Source: an uncultured Clostridia bacterium (GTDB lineage Bacteria; Bacillota; Clostridia; Oscillospirales; QAMX01). Taken from it: DNA of 39,876 bases. The notes below the pieces were generated by a model. The model did not search any database. It was not told the DNA's origin and saw only the letters and a list, made by a program, of their open reading frames with translations. Positions 32,213 through 39,876 of the stretch are shown here, piece by piece. Each line of letters begins with the position of its first letter. The stretch's first letter is position 1. The position numbers and the translations under genes are program-made. Location of the stretch: the NCBI GenBank assembly GCA_944376195.1, contig CALWBW010000021.1, positions 1-39,876 on the forward strand. The letters are read 5' to 3'.

Positions 32213-32241
32213 TTGACACGCGGGAAACAGAATGTTAGAAT
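32213..32241 (+). promoter_or_regulatory. Promoter of the B12 riboswitch operon
   Basis: TTGACA (32213-32218), a 17-bp spacer and TAGAAT (32236-32241), about 13 bp before the cobalamin aptamer's first paired region. Confidence 0.75.
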
Positions 32242-32260
32242 CAGACCATAACTGAAAAAA

Positions 32261-32368
32261 GCTCTTCTGCCGCCATAGAAATATGGAACATGGAATTGGG
32301 TGAAAAGCCCGGCGAGTCGGTCACTGTGAAGCCTGTTTGGGATAAGTCAGATACATGGGCAGAGAGAA
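32261..32368 (+). ncRNA. Cobalamin riboswitch
   Basis: The conserved B12-box blocks are present: TTGGGTGAAAAGCCC, CGAGTCGGTCACTGTGAAG and AAGTCAGATACATGGGC, closed by CTCTTCTGCC (32262-32271) pairing with GGCAGAGAG (32358-32366). This class binds cobalamins and represses uptake or synthesis genes when B12 is plentiful. The sequence to 32437 probably contributes the regulatory loop-loop contact and a weaker ACGCCGG/CCGGGCGT hairpin. A terminator then precedes the first gene. The aptamer subclass (adenosyl- or aquocobalamin-selective) was not determined. Confidence 0.93.
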
Positions 32369-32437
32369 CGCGTTTCCGCCGAAACCGTGAAATGCATGAT
32401 TGTACGCCGGATGGATAAAAACACCGGGCGTCTTTTG

Positions 32438-32466
32438 TGCTTGCCTTTTTCGGGCAGGCATTTTTT
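32438..32466 (+). terminator. Expression-platform terminator of the B12 riboswitch
   Basis: TGCTTGCC pairs with GGCAGGCA around TTTTTCG and is followed by six Ts, 75 bp before the first gene. It provides the off state when cobalamin is bound. Confidence 0.82.
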
Positions 32467-32540
32467 ATTGCGGATTCTGTGATGCGCGCGGTTTGTGATA
32501 GGCCGGTGTTCCGGCAAATACAGTTTCAGGAGGTACCCCT

Positions 32541-33896
32541 ATGAAAAAGAGAATCCTTGCCATGATTCTGTCGCTTTCCCTGTGCGTCTGTCTGCTGTCC
32601 GGAATTTCACTCGCAGCCGAAGAGGACGTTGCGGAAGAAACAGGCGAATTACGTGCGACTATCACTGTGACGGTAGCCGCTGCGGGTGAGTTGGTGCTGA
32701 TAAATCAGCCGGTTCTGGTCACGGATCTGGATGAAGACGGCGTATTGACAGTGCGCGACGCTCTGATGCTTACGCATGATACGTATTATAAGACGTCTGT
32801 TTCTGCGGAGAACGGTGCAGAGACAGATGGAACCGTCGTGCCGGAGGAAACGGATGTTGCCGATCATGGCTTCGCCGTATCAAACGAAGGGTTTATTACA
32901 AAACTCTGGGGCATAGAGAACGGCGGAAGCTACGGATATTATGTAAACAATGTGGCGGCGATGAGCATCACCGATTCGATTAAAGACGGTGACTATCTGG
33001 CGGCGTTTACGTATGCCGACCTGGAAACCTGGTCTGACATGTATACGTATTTTGAAAGTAATACTGCCACCTGTGAACCGGGTGCCGAATTCAAACTGAA
33101 ACTTTCCGGCGCCGGATATGATGAAGCCTGGAACCCGGTGGTAGTGGCTGTGGCCAATGCGGAAATCCTGATAAATGGGGAAAAAACTGAGTTTCTCACG
33201 GATGAAAAGGGCGAAGTGACGGTGACGTTTGCCGAAACCGGCGCTTATACTGTCAGCGCGGTCGGTGAAGAAAGCACTCTGGTGCCGCCGGTGTGTGTTG
33301 TAACGGTTGCGGCGGACGCGGGAATTCCGGATGAGGAATCTGCCGAATCTGCGGTCATGCCCGACTTTACGGACGTTTCCGGCCATTGGGCAGAGGATGC
33401 CATCCGTTATACGGTGGAAAACCAGTATCTGAAAGGTACTTCCGATACAGAATTTTCACCGGATATGGACGTTAGCCGTGCGATGATCGTCACCGTGCTC
33501 TATCGTATGGCCGGAGAACCGGAAGTAGAGACGGAAACCCGTTTTTCAGATTTGGAGGAAGATGCCTGGTATACCGATGCAGTGTTGTGGGCAGCGGAAA
33601 ATGAGCTGGTTTTGGGCTACAATGATGCATACCGTCCGACTGAAACGCTGAACCGGCAGGAAGCTGCCTTAATTCTTTACCGTTGGGCAGAATTTCAGGG
33701 GATTGCATCCGATGTTTCCGCAGATCTTTCGGAATATGCAGATGCGGACCTGATTGCCGACTGGGCGTTAGAGGCAATGTGCTGGACCTGCGATGCGGGA
33801 ATCATTGGCGGTGTTTCCGCGACGGAACTTGCGCCGCAGCAGTCTTTGACCCGTGCGCAGCTTGCCTTGATGTTGATGCGTCTTATGGAGAAGTAA
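32541..33896 (+). CDS. Surface protein with DUF4430-like domain and three SLH repeats
   Basis: A 451-residue secreted protein. The signal peptide is about 1-26 (cleavage near SLAAEE). A DLDEDGVLTVRDALMLTHD segment (about 74-92) resembles a calcium-loop/dockerin-like hook. The DUF4430-like core KLWGIENGGSYGYYVNNVAA then follows, with DGDYLAAFTY. A beta-sandwich (about 170-265) leads to three SLH repeats (about 278-450, each with the WA...A pattern) that anchor to secondary wall polysaccharide. DUF4430 is also called transcobalamin-like C-terminal. As first gene after the cobalamin riboswitch it is predicted to bind or capture B12 at the cell surface. AGGAGG at 32528-32533 sets the start. Confidence 0.88.
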   Translation: MKKRILAMILSLSLCVCLLSGISLAAEEDVAEETGELRATITVTVAAAGELVLINQPVLVTDLDEDGVLTVRDALMLTHDTYYKTSVSAENGAETDGTVVPEETDVADHGFAVSNEGFITKLWGIENGGSYGYYVNNVAAMSITDSIKDGDYLAAFTYADLETWSDMYTYFESNTATCEPGAEFKLKLSGAGYDEAWNPVVVAVANAEILINGEKTEFLTDEKGEVTVTFAETGAYTVSAVGEESTLVPPVCVVTVAADAGIPDEESAESAVMPDFTDVSGHWAEDAIRYTVENQYLKGTSDTEFSPDMDVSRAMIVTVLYRMAGEPEVETETRFSDLEEDAWYTDAVLWAAENELVLGYNDAYRPTETLNRQEAALILYRWAEFQGIASDVSADLSEYADADLIADWALEAMCWTCDAGIIGGVSATELAPQQSLTRAQLALMLMRLMEK

Positions 33897-33928
33897 AGAG
33901 ATTCCGGCTTTTGAAGGCGGGAATGTTC

Positions 33929-33956
33929 AGAGCCCGAGGTTTTGCCCTTGGGCTCT
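33929..33956 (+). promoter_or_regulatory. Intercistronic hairpin in the B12 operon
   Basis: AGAGCCC and GGGCTCT plus an inner AGG/CCT pair form a hairpin without a T-tract between the two SLH genes. It may be a processing or stability element and not a terminator. Confidence 0.4.
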
Positions 33957-33991
33957 TGCGATAAAAAGAGGGATGGGGTGAATGAAAAACC

Positions 33992-35404
33992 ATGATTGCA
34001 ACCAGAGTGATCGGGGCCGTGATGGCGGTTGTGCTGCTTTTAGGCCTTCCCCATACGAATGCAGTGGATACGGAAGTTTCTTTGAAGGAAGCGCTAGAGT
34101 CTGTTAGTGCATACTGCTTGGAAAAGGTGGATAAGCCGGAATACGGAGACGAATGGTTTTGCTATTGTTTTGTCGCATCGGCTGTAAATTTTCCAGATAC
34201 TTTCCGCGACGCCTATTATCAATCTCTGTGCGAAACGCTGAATTCCTGCAACGGGGAATTGGACGCACGAAAATATACGGAGTATTCCCGGGTGATCCTT
34301 GCTTTGACAGCATTGGAATTTGATCCGACGGCGGTTGCCGGATATGATCTAACGCTGCCGCTGGCCGACTTTGACGGTACGGTCAGGCAAGGTGTGAATG
34401 GCGCTGTTTTTGCGCTTCTTGCATTGGACAGCGGGCATTATCGGATTCCCGCGGTGGAAGATGGGAAAACACAGGCAACAAGAGAACGTTATGTGACTTA
34501 TATCCTTGACCGCCAATTGGGAGATGGCGGCTTTTCTGTCAGCGGTACAACCGCAGATCCCGATATGACGGCCATGGCCCTGCAGGCGCTTGCCAGTTAT
34601 GCGGGGGATGCGAAGGTTGATGCGGCGATAGAAGATGCTTTGACCTACCTTTCGACGGTCCAGCATACAGACGGCGGCTTTGACAATTGGGGGGTCGAGA
34701 ATGCCGAAAGCTGTGCGCAGGTTCTTCTGGCGTTGTGTGAATTGGGTATCTCCCCGGAGGACGCTCGTTTTGTCAAAAATGGATCGACGGTGCTGGACGC
34801 CTTGCTGCGTTATCGCAATACAGACGGCAGCTTCCGCCACACCAAGGAGGGAAATACGGATTTCCTGGCAACCCGGCAGGCATATATGGCGCTGACTGCC
34901 CTGTGGCGTACCCAAGAGGGCATGAGTCCCTTTTATGCATTGGAGGGAAGAATTTCGTTTTCCGACATTGCGGGACATAAAAATCGCACGGCAATCCTTG
35001 CGCTGGCGCGGGAGGGAATCCTCAGCGGGCGAGGAGACGGGACGTTTGATCCAGACGCGACGATGACGCGTGCGGAGTTTGCTGCGTTGATTGTACGGGC
35101 AGTCGGCATAACCCCAACGGAGCTCGGCCTGTTTGACGATGTACAGGAGACTGCCTGGTATGCGCCATATGTCGGCGCGGCATATGAGAGCGGGATTGTA
35201 AAAGGCACTTCTGCGACGCAATTCAGTCCGGATGCCGCTATTACGGAGGGAGAAGCGGAAACGATGGTGGCGCGTGCTGCCCCGCTTTTGCAGCTTGCAC
35301 TTGAACCGGGTGAGGCGTGGCGTACTTCACAGGCTCCTGCTTCCCGCGGCGCTGTGGTGCAGTTATTGTATGACCTGCTTTCCGATGCGGGCCGAATTTC
35401 GTGA
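33992..35404 (+). CDS. Alpha-toroid (intrinsic-factor-like) protein with SLH repeats
   Basis: A 470-residue secreted protein with a signal peptide (about 1-24, ending near TNA). Residues about 40-320 form repeated helical hairpins of the terpene cyclase/prenyltransferase-repeat type. QLGDGGFSVSGTTADPDMTA, TDGGFDNWGVENAESCAQ and NTDGSFRHTKEGNTDFLATR each show the GG-F/S-F turn followed by D-x-x-A...AL helices. Intrinsic factor and transcobalamin share this alpha6/alpha6 fold in their large domain. Two SLH repeats follow (about 323-372 and 385-435) for wall anchoring. Enzymatic cyclase activity is unlikely in a secreted protein. Placement between two DUF4430 genes under a B12 riboswitch suggests a cobalamin-binding role (inference). 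Confidence 0.87.
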   Translation: MIATRVIGAVMAVVLLLGLPHTNAVDTEVSLKEALESVSAYCLEKVDKPEYGDEWFCYCFVASAVNFPDTFRDAYYQSLCETLNSCNGELDARKYTEYSRVILALTALEFDPTAVAGYDLTLPLADFDGTVRQGVNGAVFALLALDSGHYRIPAVEDGKTQATRERYVTYILDRQLGDGGFSVSGTTADPDMTAMALQALASYAGDAKVDAAIEDALTYLSTVQHTDGGFDNWGVENAESCAQVLLALCELGISPEDARFVKNGSTVLDALLRYRNTDGSFRHTKEGNTDFLATRQAYMALTALWRTQEGMSPFYALEGRISFSDIAGHKNRTAILALAREGILSGRGDGTFDPDATMTRAEFAALIVRAVGITPTELGLFDDVQETAWYAPYVGAAYESGIVKGTSATQFSPDAAITEGEAETMVARAAPLLQLALEPGEAWRTSQAPASRGAVVQLLYDLLSDAGRIS

Positions 35405-35415
35405 GGTGAGTTGTA

Positions 35416-35976
35416 ATGATGTTGAAAAAGCTATGGCAAGTTTTTTTGCTTGTCGTTGTGGCGCTTTTTCTGATTGTTTTTGCCGCGTGTACGCCGAATC
35501 CGGATTTGTCTGAAAATCCGGCCAATCTGCCCGATCAGGATATGACTGGCACCGAAGGACAGGAAGAATCTGCTCCTGATCCTATGGAAATGACCTGTAC
35601 CTTGCGGATCCGATGCGATACGCTTCTTGATAATTTAGATCATTTGGCGGAAGGAAAAGCGGAACTGGTACCGTCGGACGGCTTGCTGCTGGAAGCGGAT
35701 GACGTCACTTTTTCAGAAGGGGAAAGTGTATTTGATGTATTAAAACGGGAACTGCAAGCCCGGCGCATGCATTTGGAATTTTCAGAAAGCGCTGTTTACG
35801 GTACGGTATACATCGAAGGAATCTGCAATTTGTATGAATATGACTGTGGAGAACTTTCCGGTTGGATTTATCGGGTAAACGGTGAGACGTCAAGCTGTGG
35901 TTGTTCCGACTATCTCCTTAAAGACGGCGATGTAATCGAATGGCTCTACACGTGTGATCTGGGCGACGATCTATAG
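35416..35976 (+). CDS. DUF4430 (transcobalamin C-terminal-like) lipoprotein
   Basis: A 186-residue lipoprotein whose signal ends in the lipobox FAAC (Cys at about residue 25), followed by an acidic linker. The rest is a DUF4430 domain (about 60-183): EGESVFDVLKRELQARRMHL, YIEGICNLYEYDCGELSGW, IYRVNGETSSCGCSDYLLKD and GDVIEWLYTCDLGDDL. PF14478 corresponds to the C-terminal beta domain of animal intrinsic factor and transcobalamin, which caps cobalamin bound to the alpha barrel. It is tethered to the membrane outside, directly before the EcfT gene. It could pass B12 from the surface proteins to the importer. The transport role is inferred from domain and operon. Confidence 0.9.
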   Translation: MMLKKLWQVFLLVVVALFLIVFAACTPNPDLSENPANLPDQDMTGTEGQEESAPDPMEMTCTLRIRCDTLLDNLDHLAEGKAELVPSDGLLLEADDVTFSEGESVFDVLKRELQARRMHLEFSESAVYGTVYIEGICNLYEYDCGELSGWIYRVNGETSSCGCSDYLLKDGDVIEWLYTCDLGDDL

Positions 35977-35983
35977 GAGGGGC

Positions 35984-36880
35984 ATGGTGTTGGATGATTC
36001 CTTTTCCGGATACCATCCGGTAGATACGCTGCTGTATTTTGTTCTGGTGATTGGGTTTTCCATGTTTTTGATGCATCCGGTCTGTCTGGGACTTTCGTTG
36101 GTCTCGGCGCTGTTGTATGCAATCCGACTTTCCGGCCGCCGCGCAATCCGGCTTTCCCTCTTTGGACTGTTGCCGCTACTCCTATTAACGGCGGCTCTTA
36201 ACCCGCTTTTTAATCATGAGGGCGCGACCATCATAACTTATTTGCCGGACGGCAACCCGCTGACGCTGGAGGCAATCTGGTACGGCCTTGCGGCAGCCGT
36301 TATGCTGGTGACCGTCATTTTGTGGTTTTCCTGTTATCAGCGTGTGATGTCATCGGATAAAGTCCTTTATTTGTTTGGGCGCGTGGCACCAGCGCTGTCG
36401 CTTGTTTTTTCTATGACATTGGGTTTTGTCCCGCGTTTTGGTGCAAAATTGAAGCACGTTGTGGCCGCACAGCGTGCCATGGGCCGCAGCCTCTCGTCTG
36501 GAAGCGTGGTTCGGCGTGTTAAAAATGCCGTTTCGATTTTCTCAATATTGCTGACCTGGGCGCTCGAGAGTGCGGTGACGACGGCGGACAGTATGAAAAG
36601 CCGTGGATATGGTTTACGGGGGCGTACGACTTTTTCTCTTTATCGATTTGACCGGCGGGATGCTGCAATGTTGTTCTTTTTGTTACTGATGGCTGTCGTA
36701 GTAATCATATGTGCAGCTGCCGGAGGACTGAGCTGGCAATATTATCCGCTTGCTCGTGGAACGTGGGCGGGGGGACTTTCCATAGCTGCCTATGGGGCGT
36801 ATCTTATGTTGTGTCTGTCACCTGTCATTGTGGATTGGAGGGAAAGCAGAAAATGGAATGCATTACGCTCCGGTCTTTGA
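35984..36880 (+). CDS. ecfT: ECF transporter transmembrane subunit (EcfT/CbiQ family)
   Basis: A 298-residue membrane protein with five to six hydrophobic segments. The cytoplasmic coupling region holds the two short family motifs, AAQRAMGRSL and ESAVTTADSMKSRGYGLRGR; the latter resembles the conserved A-x-x-x-x-x-R-G ATPase-contact motif of EcfT. It transmits ATP hydrolysis by the EcfA pair to the substrate-binding S component. ATG 35984 follows AGGAGGGG; a longer frame to 35954 overlaps the lipoprotein gene. The last 28 nt overlap the downstream fusion gene, so the two are coupled. Unlike group II ECF systems with a shared EcfT, this one is dedicated to its own operon. Confidence 0.9.
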   Translation: MVLDDSFSGYHPVDTLLYFVLVIGFSMFLMHPVCLGLSLVSALLYAIRLSGRRAIRLSLFGLLPLLLLTAALNPLFNHEGATIITYLPDGNPLTLEAIWYGLAAAVMLVTVILWFSCYQRVMSSDKVLYLFGRVAPALSLVFSMTLGFVPRFGAKLKHVVAAQRAMGRSLSSGSVVRRVKNAVSIFSILLTWALESAVTTADSMKSRGYGLRGRTTFSLYRFDRRDAAMLFFLLLMAVVVIICAAAGGLSWQYYPLARGTWAGGLSIAAYGAYLMLCLSPVIVDWRESRKWNALRSGL

Positions 36881-39348
36881 CGTTTACGTATCCGAAAGCG
36901 CATATGCTGGCGCTGGACGCGGTTGACCTTGTTGTGCAGAGTGGAGAGTTTGTCACTGTTACAGGCCCGTCCGGCTGTGGAAAGTCTACCCTCCTGCGGC
37001 ATTTGAAAACGCCGCTTACGCCACATGGGATTCGAACCGGAGATATCCTCTTTGAGGGAGTACCGCTGGAGGAGGTCGATCTTCGTACGCAAACGGCACG
37101 AATCGGCTTTGTCATGCAGGATCCGGAGAGCCAGATCGTAACGGATCAGGTATGGCACGAGTTGGCGTTCGGTTTGGAAAACCTGGGGTATGATACGCCG
37201 ACAATCAGACGGCGTGTGGCAGAAATGGCGAGCTTTTTTGGAATCGAGGACTGGTTCCGCCGGGATGTACGGGAGTTGTCCGGCGGACAGAAGCAGCTTT
37301 TAAATCTGGCCGCCGTGATGGCGATGCAACCGTCTGTTCTGATCCTGGATGAGCCGACCGGGCAGCTGGATCCCATTGCCGCAACAGACTTTCTTGAAAC
37401 TGTGTTTCGGATCAACCGGGAACTGGGAACGACGGTACTGCTTACGGAACACCGGTTGGAAGAGGCGCTTCCCATGAGCGACCGGGTAGTCATTTTGGAT
37501 GCAGGCCGTGTGATAGCTTCCGGTTCCCCTTCTGAAGTGGGTGAAAATTTGTTGCGGTTGGGACATCCCATGTCTCGTTCTATGCCGGCTGCCATGCGTA
37601 TTTCCGCCGCTTTTCCCTATGCCGCCGGTATGCTTCCGGTAACGGTACGGGAGGGTAGGTCCTGGCTGGCAACACGACAGGCAGCCTGCGGTCTGGGTAC
37701 TGTGCCGCCGGAACCGGTACCGCCGGCGCATGGGGATACACCGGCGCTTGAATTGGATGAGGTCTGGTTTCGCTATGAGAAAGAATTGCCGGATGTGCTG
37801 CGCGGTTTGTCGCTGTGTGCCTATGAAGGAGAATTTTTGGCGATTTTAGGAGGAAACGGCGTCGGAAAATCCACGGCGCTTTCCGTTGCAGCCGGGTTGC
37901 GCCGGCCGTATCGCGGGCATGTCCGGATACTGGGAAAAGATTTTTCCACGATCAAGGAGCCGTATCAAGGCCTTTTGGGTCTCCTCCCGCAAGATCCGCG
38001 GACGTTATTTGTCAAAAAAACCGTTCGGGAAGATTTGGAGGATGTATTGGAAAAAACCAGTGATTTTCAACGGCTGTCGGATATCGTATCGCAATGCCGG
38101 ATTACAGAGTTGCTGGACAGGCACCCTTACGATCTTTCAGGAGGAGAATGCCAGCGGGCGGCGCTGGCTAAAGTCTTGTTGCGTTCGCCGAAAACTTTGT
38201 TGTTGGATGAACCAACCAAGGGATTGGATCAGTCCAGCAAGGAAGAACTGGCGCAGCTTTTGGAAGCACTGTGCCGGAGCGGCGCGTGCATGATTATGGT
38301 AAGCCACGACGTGGAATTTTGCGCCCAGTATGCGCATCGCTGTGTGATGGTATTTGACGGCATGACAGTCGGGGAGGGGACGCCGCGCGCCTTTTTTGGA
38401 GGCAATAGTTTTTATACGACGGCGGCAAACCGGATTGCGCGTACTTTTTTGCCGGAAGCTGTGACTGTGGAAGACGTGATTGCCGCTTGTGCCGGCCCTG
38501 TACTCGGAGAATATACGTTTCCACCGGAGAAGTCCGAACCAGGGAATAAGAAGGTGCGGAGGCCGGATAAGTCTGTTTTTAAGGTCAAATCTTGTCAGAC
38601 ATTGCAAGAAAACCAGCAGACAGACTGCAAACGGGAAAAAAGACGGCACATCCCTTTTCGGCGTGTGCTTGCGGCGCTTTTCATGGTGCTGGTATTGGTG
38701 CCGCTCACTATTTTTTTGGGGATACATCTGTTTGACGACCGAAAATATATGCTGGTCTCTCTTTTTGTTTTGCTGGAAGCACTGGTACCCTTTGCTTTGC
38801 TTTTTGAACAGAGAAAGCCACAGGCAAGGGAACTGGTTGTGATTGCGGTACTATGTGCGGCAGGAGTTGCGGGACGTGCGGCGTTTGCGGCATTGCCAAG
38901 TTTTAAGCCGGTACTGGCAATGGTTATCTTGGCCGGTGTGGCACTGGGAGGAGAAACCGGTTTTTTGATTGGCGCGGTGACGATGCTAACGTCCAATTTT
39001 TTCTTTGGCCAGGGCCCTTGGACGCCATGGCAGATGTTTGCAATGGGTATAATCGGTTTTTTGGCAGGCGCCATATTTCATAAAAGAAAAGGGAGAACAA
39101 GGAAATTTGCACTGTGTGCGTTTGGTGCAGCCTCGGCTCTTTTGATTTACGGCGGAATTATGAATCCTGCGTCTGTGCTTATGTATCAGCCAGAACCGAC
39201 TTGGGAAATGCTTGCTGCGGCCTATCTTACCGGATTCCCGGTCGATGCCGTTCATGCTTTGTCAACTGTGTTTTTCCTCTGGCTGTTTGCAAATCCTTAT
39301 CTGGAAAAAATGCGACGAATTAAAATCAAATATGGATTTTTGGACTAA
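36853..39348 (+). CDS. EcfA-EcfA'-EcfS fusion of a predicted cobalamin ECF importer
   Basis: An 831-residue protein with three parts. ATPase 1 (about 1-290) has Walker A GPSGCGKST (38-46), signature LSGGQ (142), Walker B VLILDEPTGQLDP and TEHRLEEA. ATPase 2 (about 303-545) has Walker A GGNGVGKST (333-341), signature LSGGE (428), Walker B LLLDEPTKGLD and VSHDVE. After a basic linker (about 550-600), residues 603-831 form a membrane domain of about six helices, including GGETGFLIGAVTMLTSNFFF and GQGPWTPWQMFAMGIIGFLAG, typical of ECF substrate-specificity components. The energising pair and S subunit are thus one chain acting with EcfT. ATG 36853 follows GGAGG; the longer frame to 36709 overlaps ecfT. 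Cobalamin or a precursor is the likely substrate from the riboswitch. Confidence 0.9.
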   Translation: MECITLRSLTFTYPKAHMLALDAVDLVVQSGEFVTVTGPSGCGKSTLLRHLKTPLTPHGIRTGDILFEGVPLEEVDLRTQTARIGFVMQDPESQIVTDQVWHELAFGLENLGYDTPTIRRRVAEMASFFGIEDWFRRDVRELSGGQKQLLNLAAVMAMQPSVLILDEPTGQLDPIAATDFLETVFRINRELGTTVLLTEHRLEEALPMSDRVVILDAGRVIASGSPSEVGENLLRLGHPMSRSMPAAMRISAAFPYAAGMLPVTVREGRSWLATRQAACGLGTVPPEPVPPAHGDTPALELDEVWFRYEKELPDVLRGLSLCAYEGEFLAILGGNGVGKSTALSVAAGLRRPYRGHVRILGKDFSTIKEPYQGLLGLLPQDPRTLFVKKTVREDLEDVLEKTSDFQRLSDIVSQCRITELLDRHPYDLSGGECQRAALAKVLLRSPKTLLLDEPTKGLDQSSKEELAQLLEALCRSGACMIMVSHDVEFCAQYAHRCVMVFDGMTVGEGTPRAFFGGNSFYTTAANRIARTFLPEAVTVEDVIAACAGPVLGEYTFPPEKSEPGNKKVRRPDKSVFKVKSCQTLQENQQTDCKREKRRHIPFRRVLAALFMVLVLVPLTIFLGIHLFDDRKYMLVSLFVLLEALVPFALLFEQRKPQARELVVIAVLCAAGVAGRAAFAALPSFKPVLAMVILAGVALGGETGFLIGAVTMLTSNFFFGQGPWTPWQMFAMGIIGFLAGAIFHKRKGRTRKFALCAFGAASALLIYGGIMNPASVLMYQPEPTWEMLAAAYLTGFPVDAVHALSTVFFLWLFANPYLEKMRRIKIKYGFLD

Positions 39349-39363
39349 AGAAAACGCATTTAT

Positions 39364-39398
39364 GCCGCCTGTCGGGAAATTCCCGGCGGGCGGCGTTT
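39364..39398 (+). terminator. Terminator of the B12 operon
   Basis: GCCGCC-t-G-t-CGGGA pairs with TCCCG-g-C-g-GGCGGC, followed by a short GTTTCGTT run, 16 bp after the fusion-gene stop. Confidence 0.8.
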
Positions 39399-39400
39399 CG

Positions 39401-39429
39401 TTGACACGACATGCGTGCTGTGATACAAT
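39401..39429 (+). promoter_or_regulatory. Promoter of the terminal isomerase/epimerase gene
   Basis: Perfect TTGACA (39401-39406), a 17-bp spacer and TACAAT (39424-39429), with AGAGGGGGC as the ribosome site of the next gene. Confidence 0.78.
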
Positions 39430-39458
39430 GCAAGAAAAAAAGAGGGGGCATAGACGCA

Positions 39459-39876
39459 ATGCTTTTATATGGAAGAACGCAGATGTTGCCACAGTATTCC
39501 TATCCGCAGGCGGTTGCGTTTTTGATGGAATCCGGTTTTGATGGAGTAGAGATCAGCGCGTTTGATAAACAGTTTCGTCCACGGGAGGAATTTTATGCGC
39601 CGGGATTTGCCACAGAAATGCGTGATGCCATGGCGCGTAACGGCGTACGTGGGTTTTCCGTTAGCGCACATATGGATTATACCCAGACGCCGGAGGCGTT
39701 TACGATTGTGCGGGATATGATCCGGGTTGCAGCAGAGCTGGGCAGCGGCTATGCAATTATCAACGGGGCAATTCGCCGCGAACAGGAAGAATATGCGGCG
39801 CAGTGGGACGCCATGATCCGGAAAACAAAGGAGCTTGCCGGTATTGCGGAGGGACTTGGCGTAAAACTGGCTATTG
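39459..39876 (+). CDS. Sugar phosphate isomerase/epimerase-like protein, 3' partial
   Basis: An open frame of 139 codons that runs off the window end without a stop. It begins MLLYGRTQMLPQYSYPQAVA, and FLMESGFDGVEISAF, GVRGFSVSAHMDYTQTPEAF and IRVAAELGSGYAIINGA are the pattern of the xylose isomerase-like TIM-barrel (AP_endonuc_2, PF01261) family: strand 1, the V-E-I-S second strand, then an S-x-H strand and helices. Members isomerise or epimerise sugars and sugar acids with a divalent metal. The exact substrate and the metal-binding C-terminal residues are beyond the window. The start is set by AGAGGGGG about 10 bp upstream and the adjacent consensus promoter. Confidence 0.8.
   Translation, partial: MLLYGRTQMLPQYSYPQAVAFLMESGFDGVEISAFDKQFRPREEFYAPGFATEMRDAMARNGVRGFSVSAHMDYTQTPEAFTIVRDMIRVAAELGSGYAIINGAIRREQEEYAAQWDAMIRKTKELAGIAEGLGVKLAI

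Overview
The window looks like chromosomal DNA of an anaerobic, mid-GC Firmicute, most likely a member of Clostridia. The basis is strong AGGAGG ribosome binding sites, sigma-A promoters, a tryptophan T-box, a c-di-AMP (ydaO/yuaA) riboswitch, SLH cell-surface domains, a Na+-pumping biotin decarboxylase, rubredoxin and a flavodiiron protein, and a HydE-like radical SAM enzyme. No species is assigned.

Layout. 1-5159 (+): a housekeeping and biosynthetic run, xseA (partial)-xseB-ispA-leuA-cimA, ending in a branched terminator. 5298-8475 (+): a promoter, then a TSCPD protein, asnS and a class Ic aspartate aminotransferase. 8566-12224: an AT-rich, island-like segment with a dead dcd gene, a palindrome next to a promoter, a three-gene ABC-2 exporter and about 450 bp without recognisable genes. 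12225-18518: an oxygen/NO-defence and transport block. Rubredoxin and a four-domain flavodiiron protein (-) diverge from a Crp/Fnr regulator, followed by a NitT/TauT-type ABC transporter operon ending in a HydE/PylB-like radical SAM enzyme. The same GTTGC-N4-GCAAC operator lies in both control regions. 18521-20193: a HEPN/MNT toxin-antitoxin pair with a G9 tract at its ribosome binding site, and a metallo-beta-lactamase-fold hydrolase. 20201-23702 (-): the decarboxylase Na+ pump oadA-oadG-biotin carrier-oadB. 23893-26780: ThuA-like and degenerate CPBP membrane proteins (-), and ttcA (+).

26865-27091 (-) holds a strong consensus promoter followed by a c-di-AMP riboswitch and terminator but no convincing downstream gene. 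27358-30489 (+): glycosyltransferase, DUF4330 protein and O-antigen-ligase-like protein, a cell-envelope glycan cluster. 30556-32182 (+): a Trp T-box controlling a lone trpB. 32213-39398 (+): a cobalamin riboswitch controlling two SLH surface proteins, a DUF4430 lipoprotein, EcfT and a giant EcfA-EcfA'-EcfS fusion. The window ends in a partial TIM-barrel sugar isomerase/epimerase gene.

The most interesting system is the B12-riboswitch operon. Its secreted parts resemble a two-piece version of animal intrinsic factor/transcobalamin: an alpha-toroid protein, a separate DUF4430 (transcobalamin C-terminal-like) lipoprotein, and a second DUF4430-like protein anchored by SLH domains. They sit next to a membrane ECF importer in which both ATPases and the substrate-binding subunit are one chain. 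Second is the candidate regulon of the Crp/Fnr protein, whose operator is centred at -41.5 and about -40.5 of two promoters and overlaps the regulator's own promoter.
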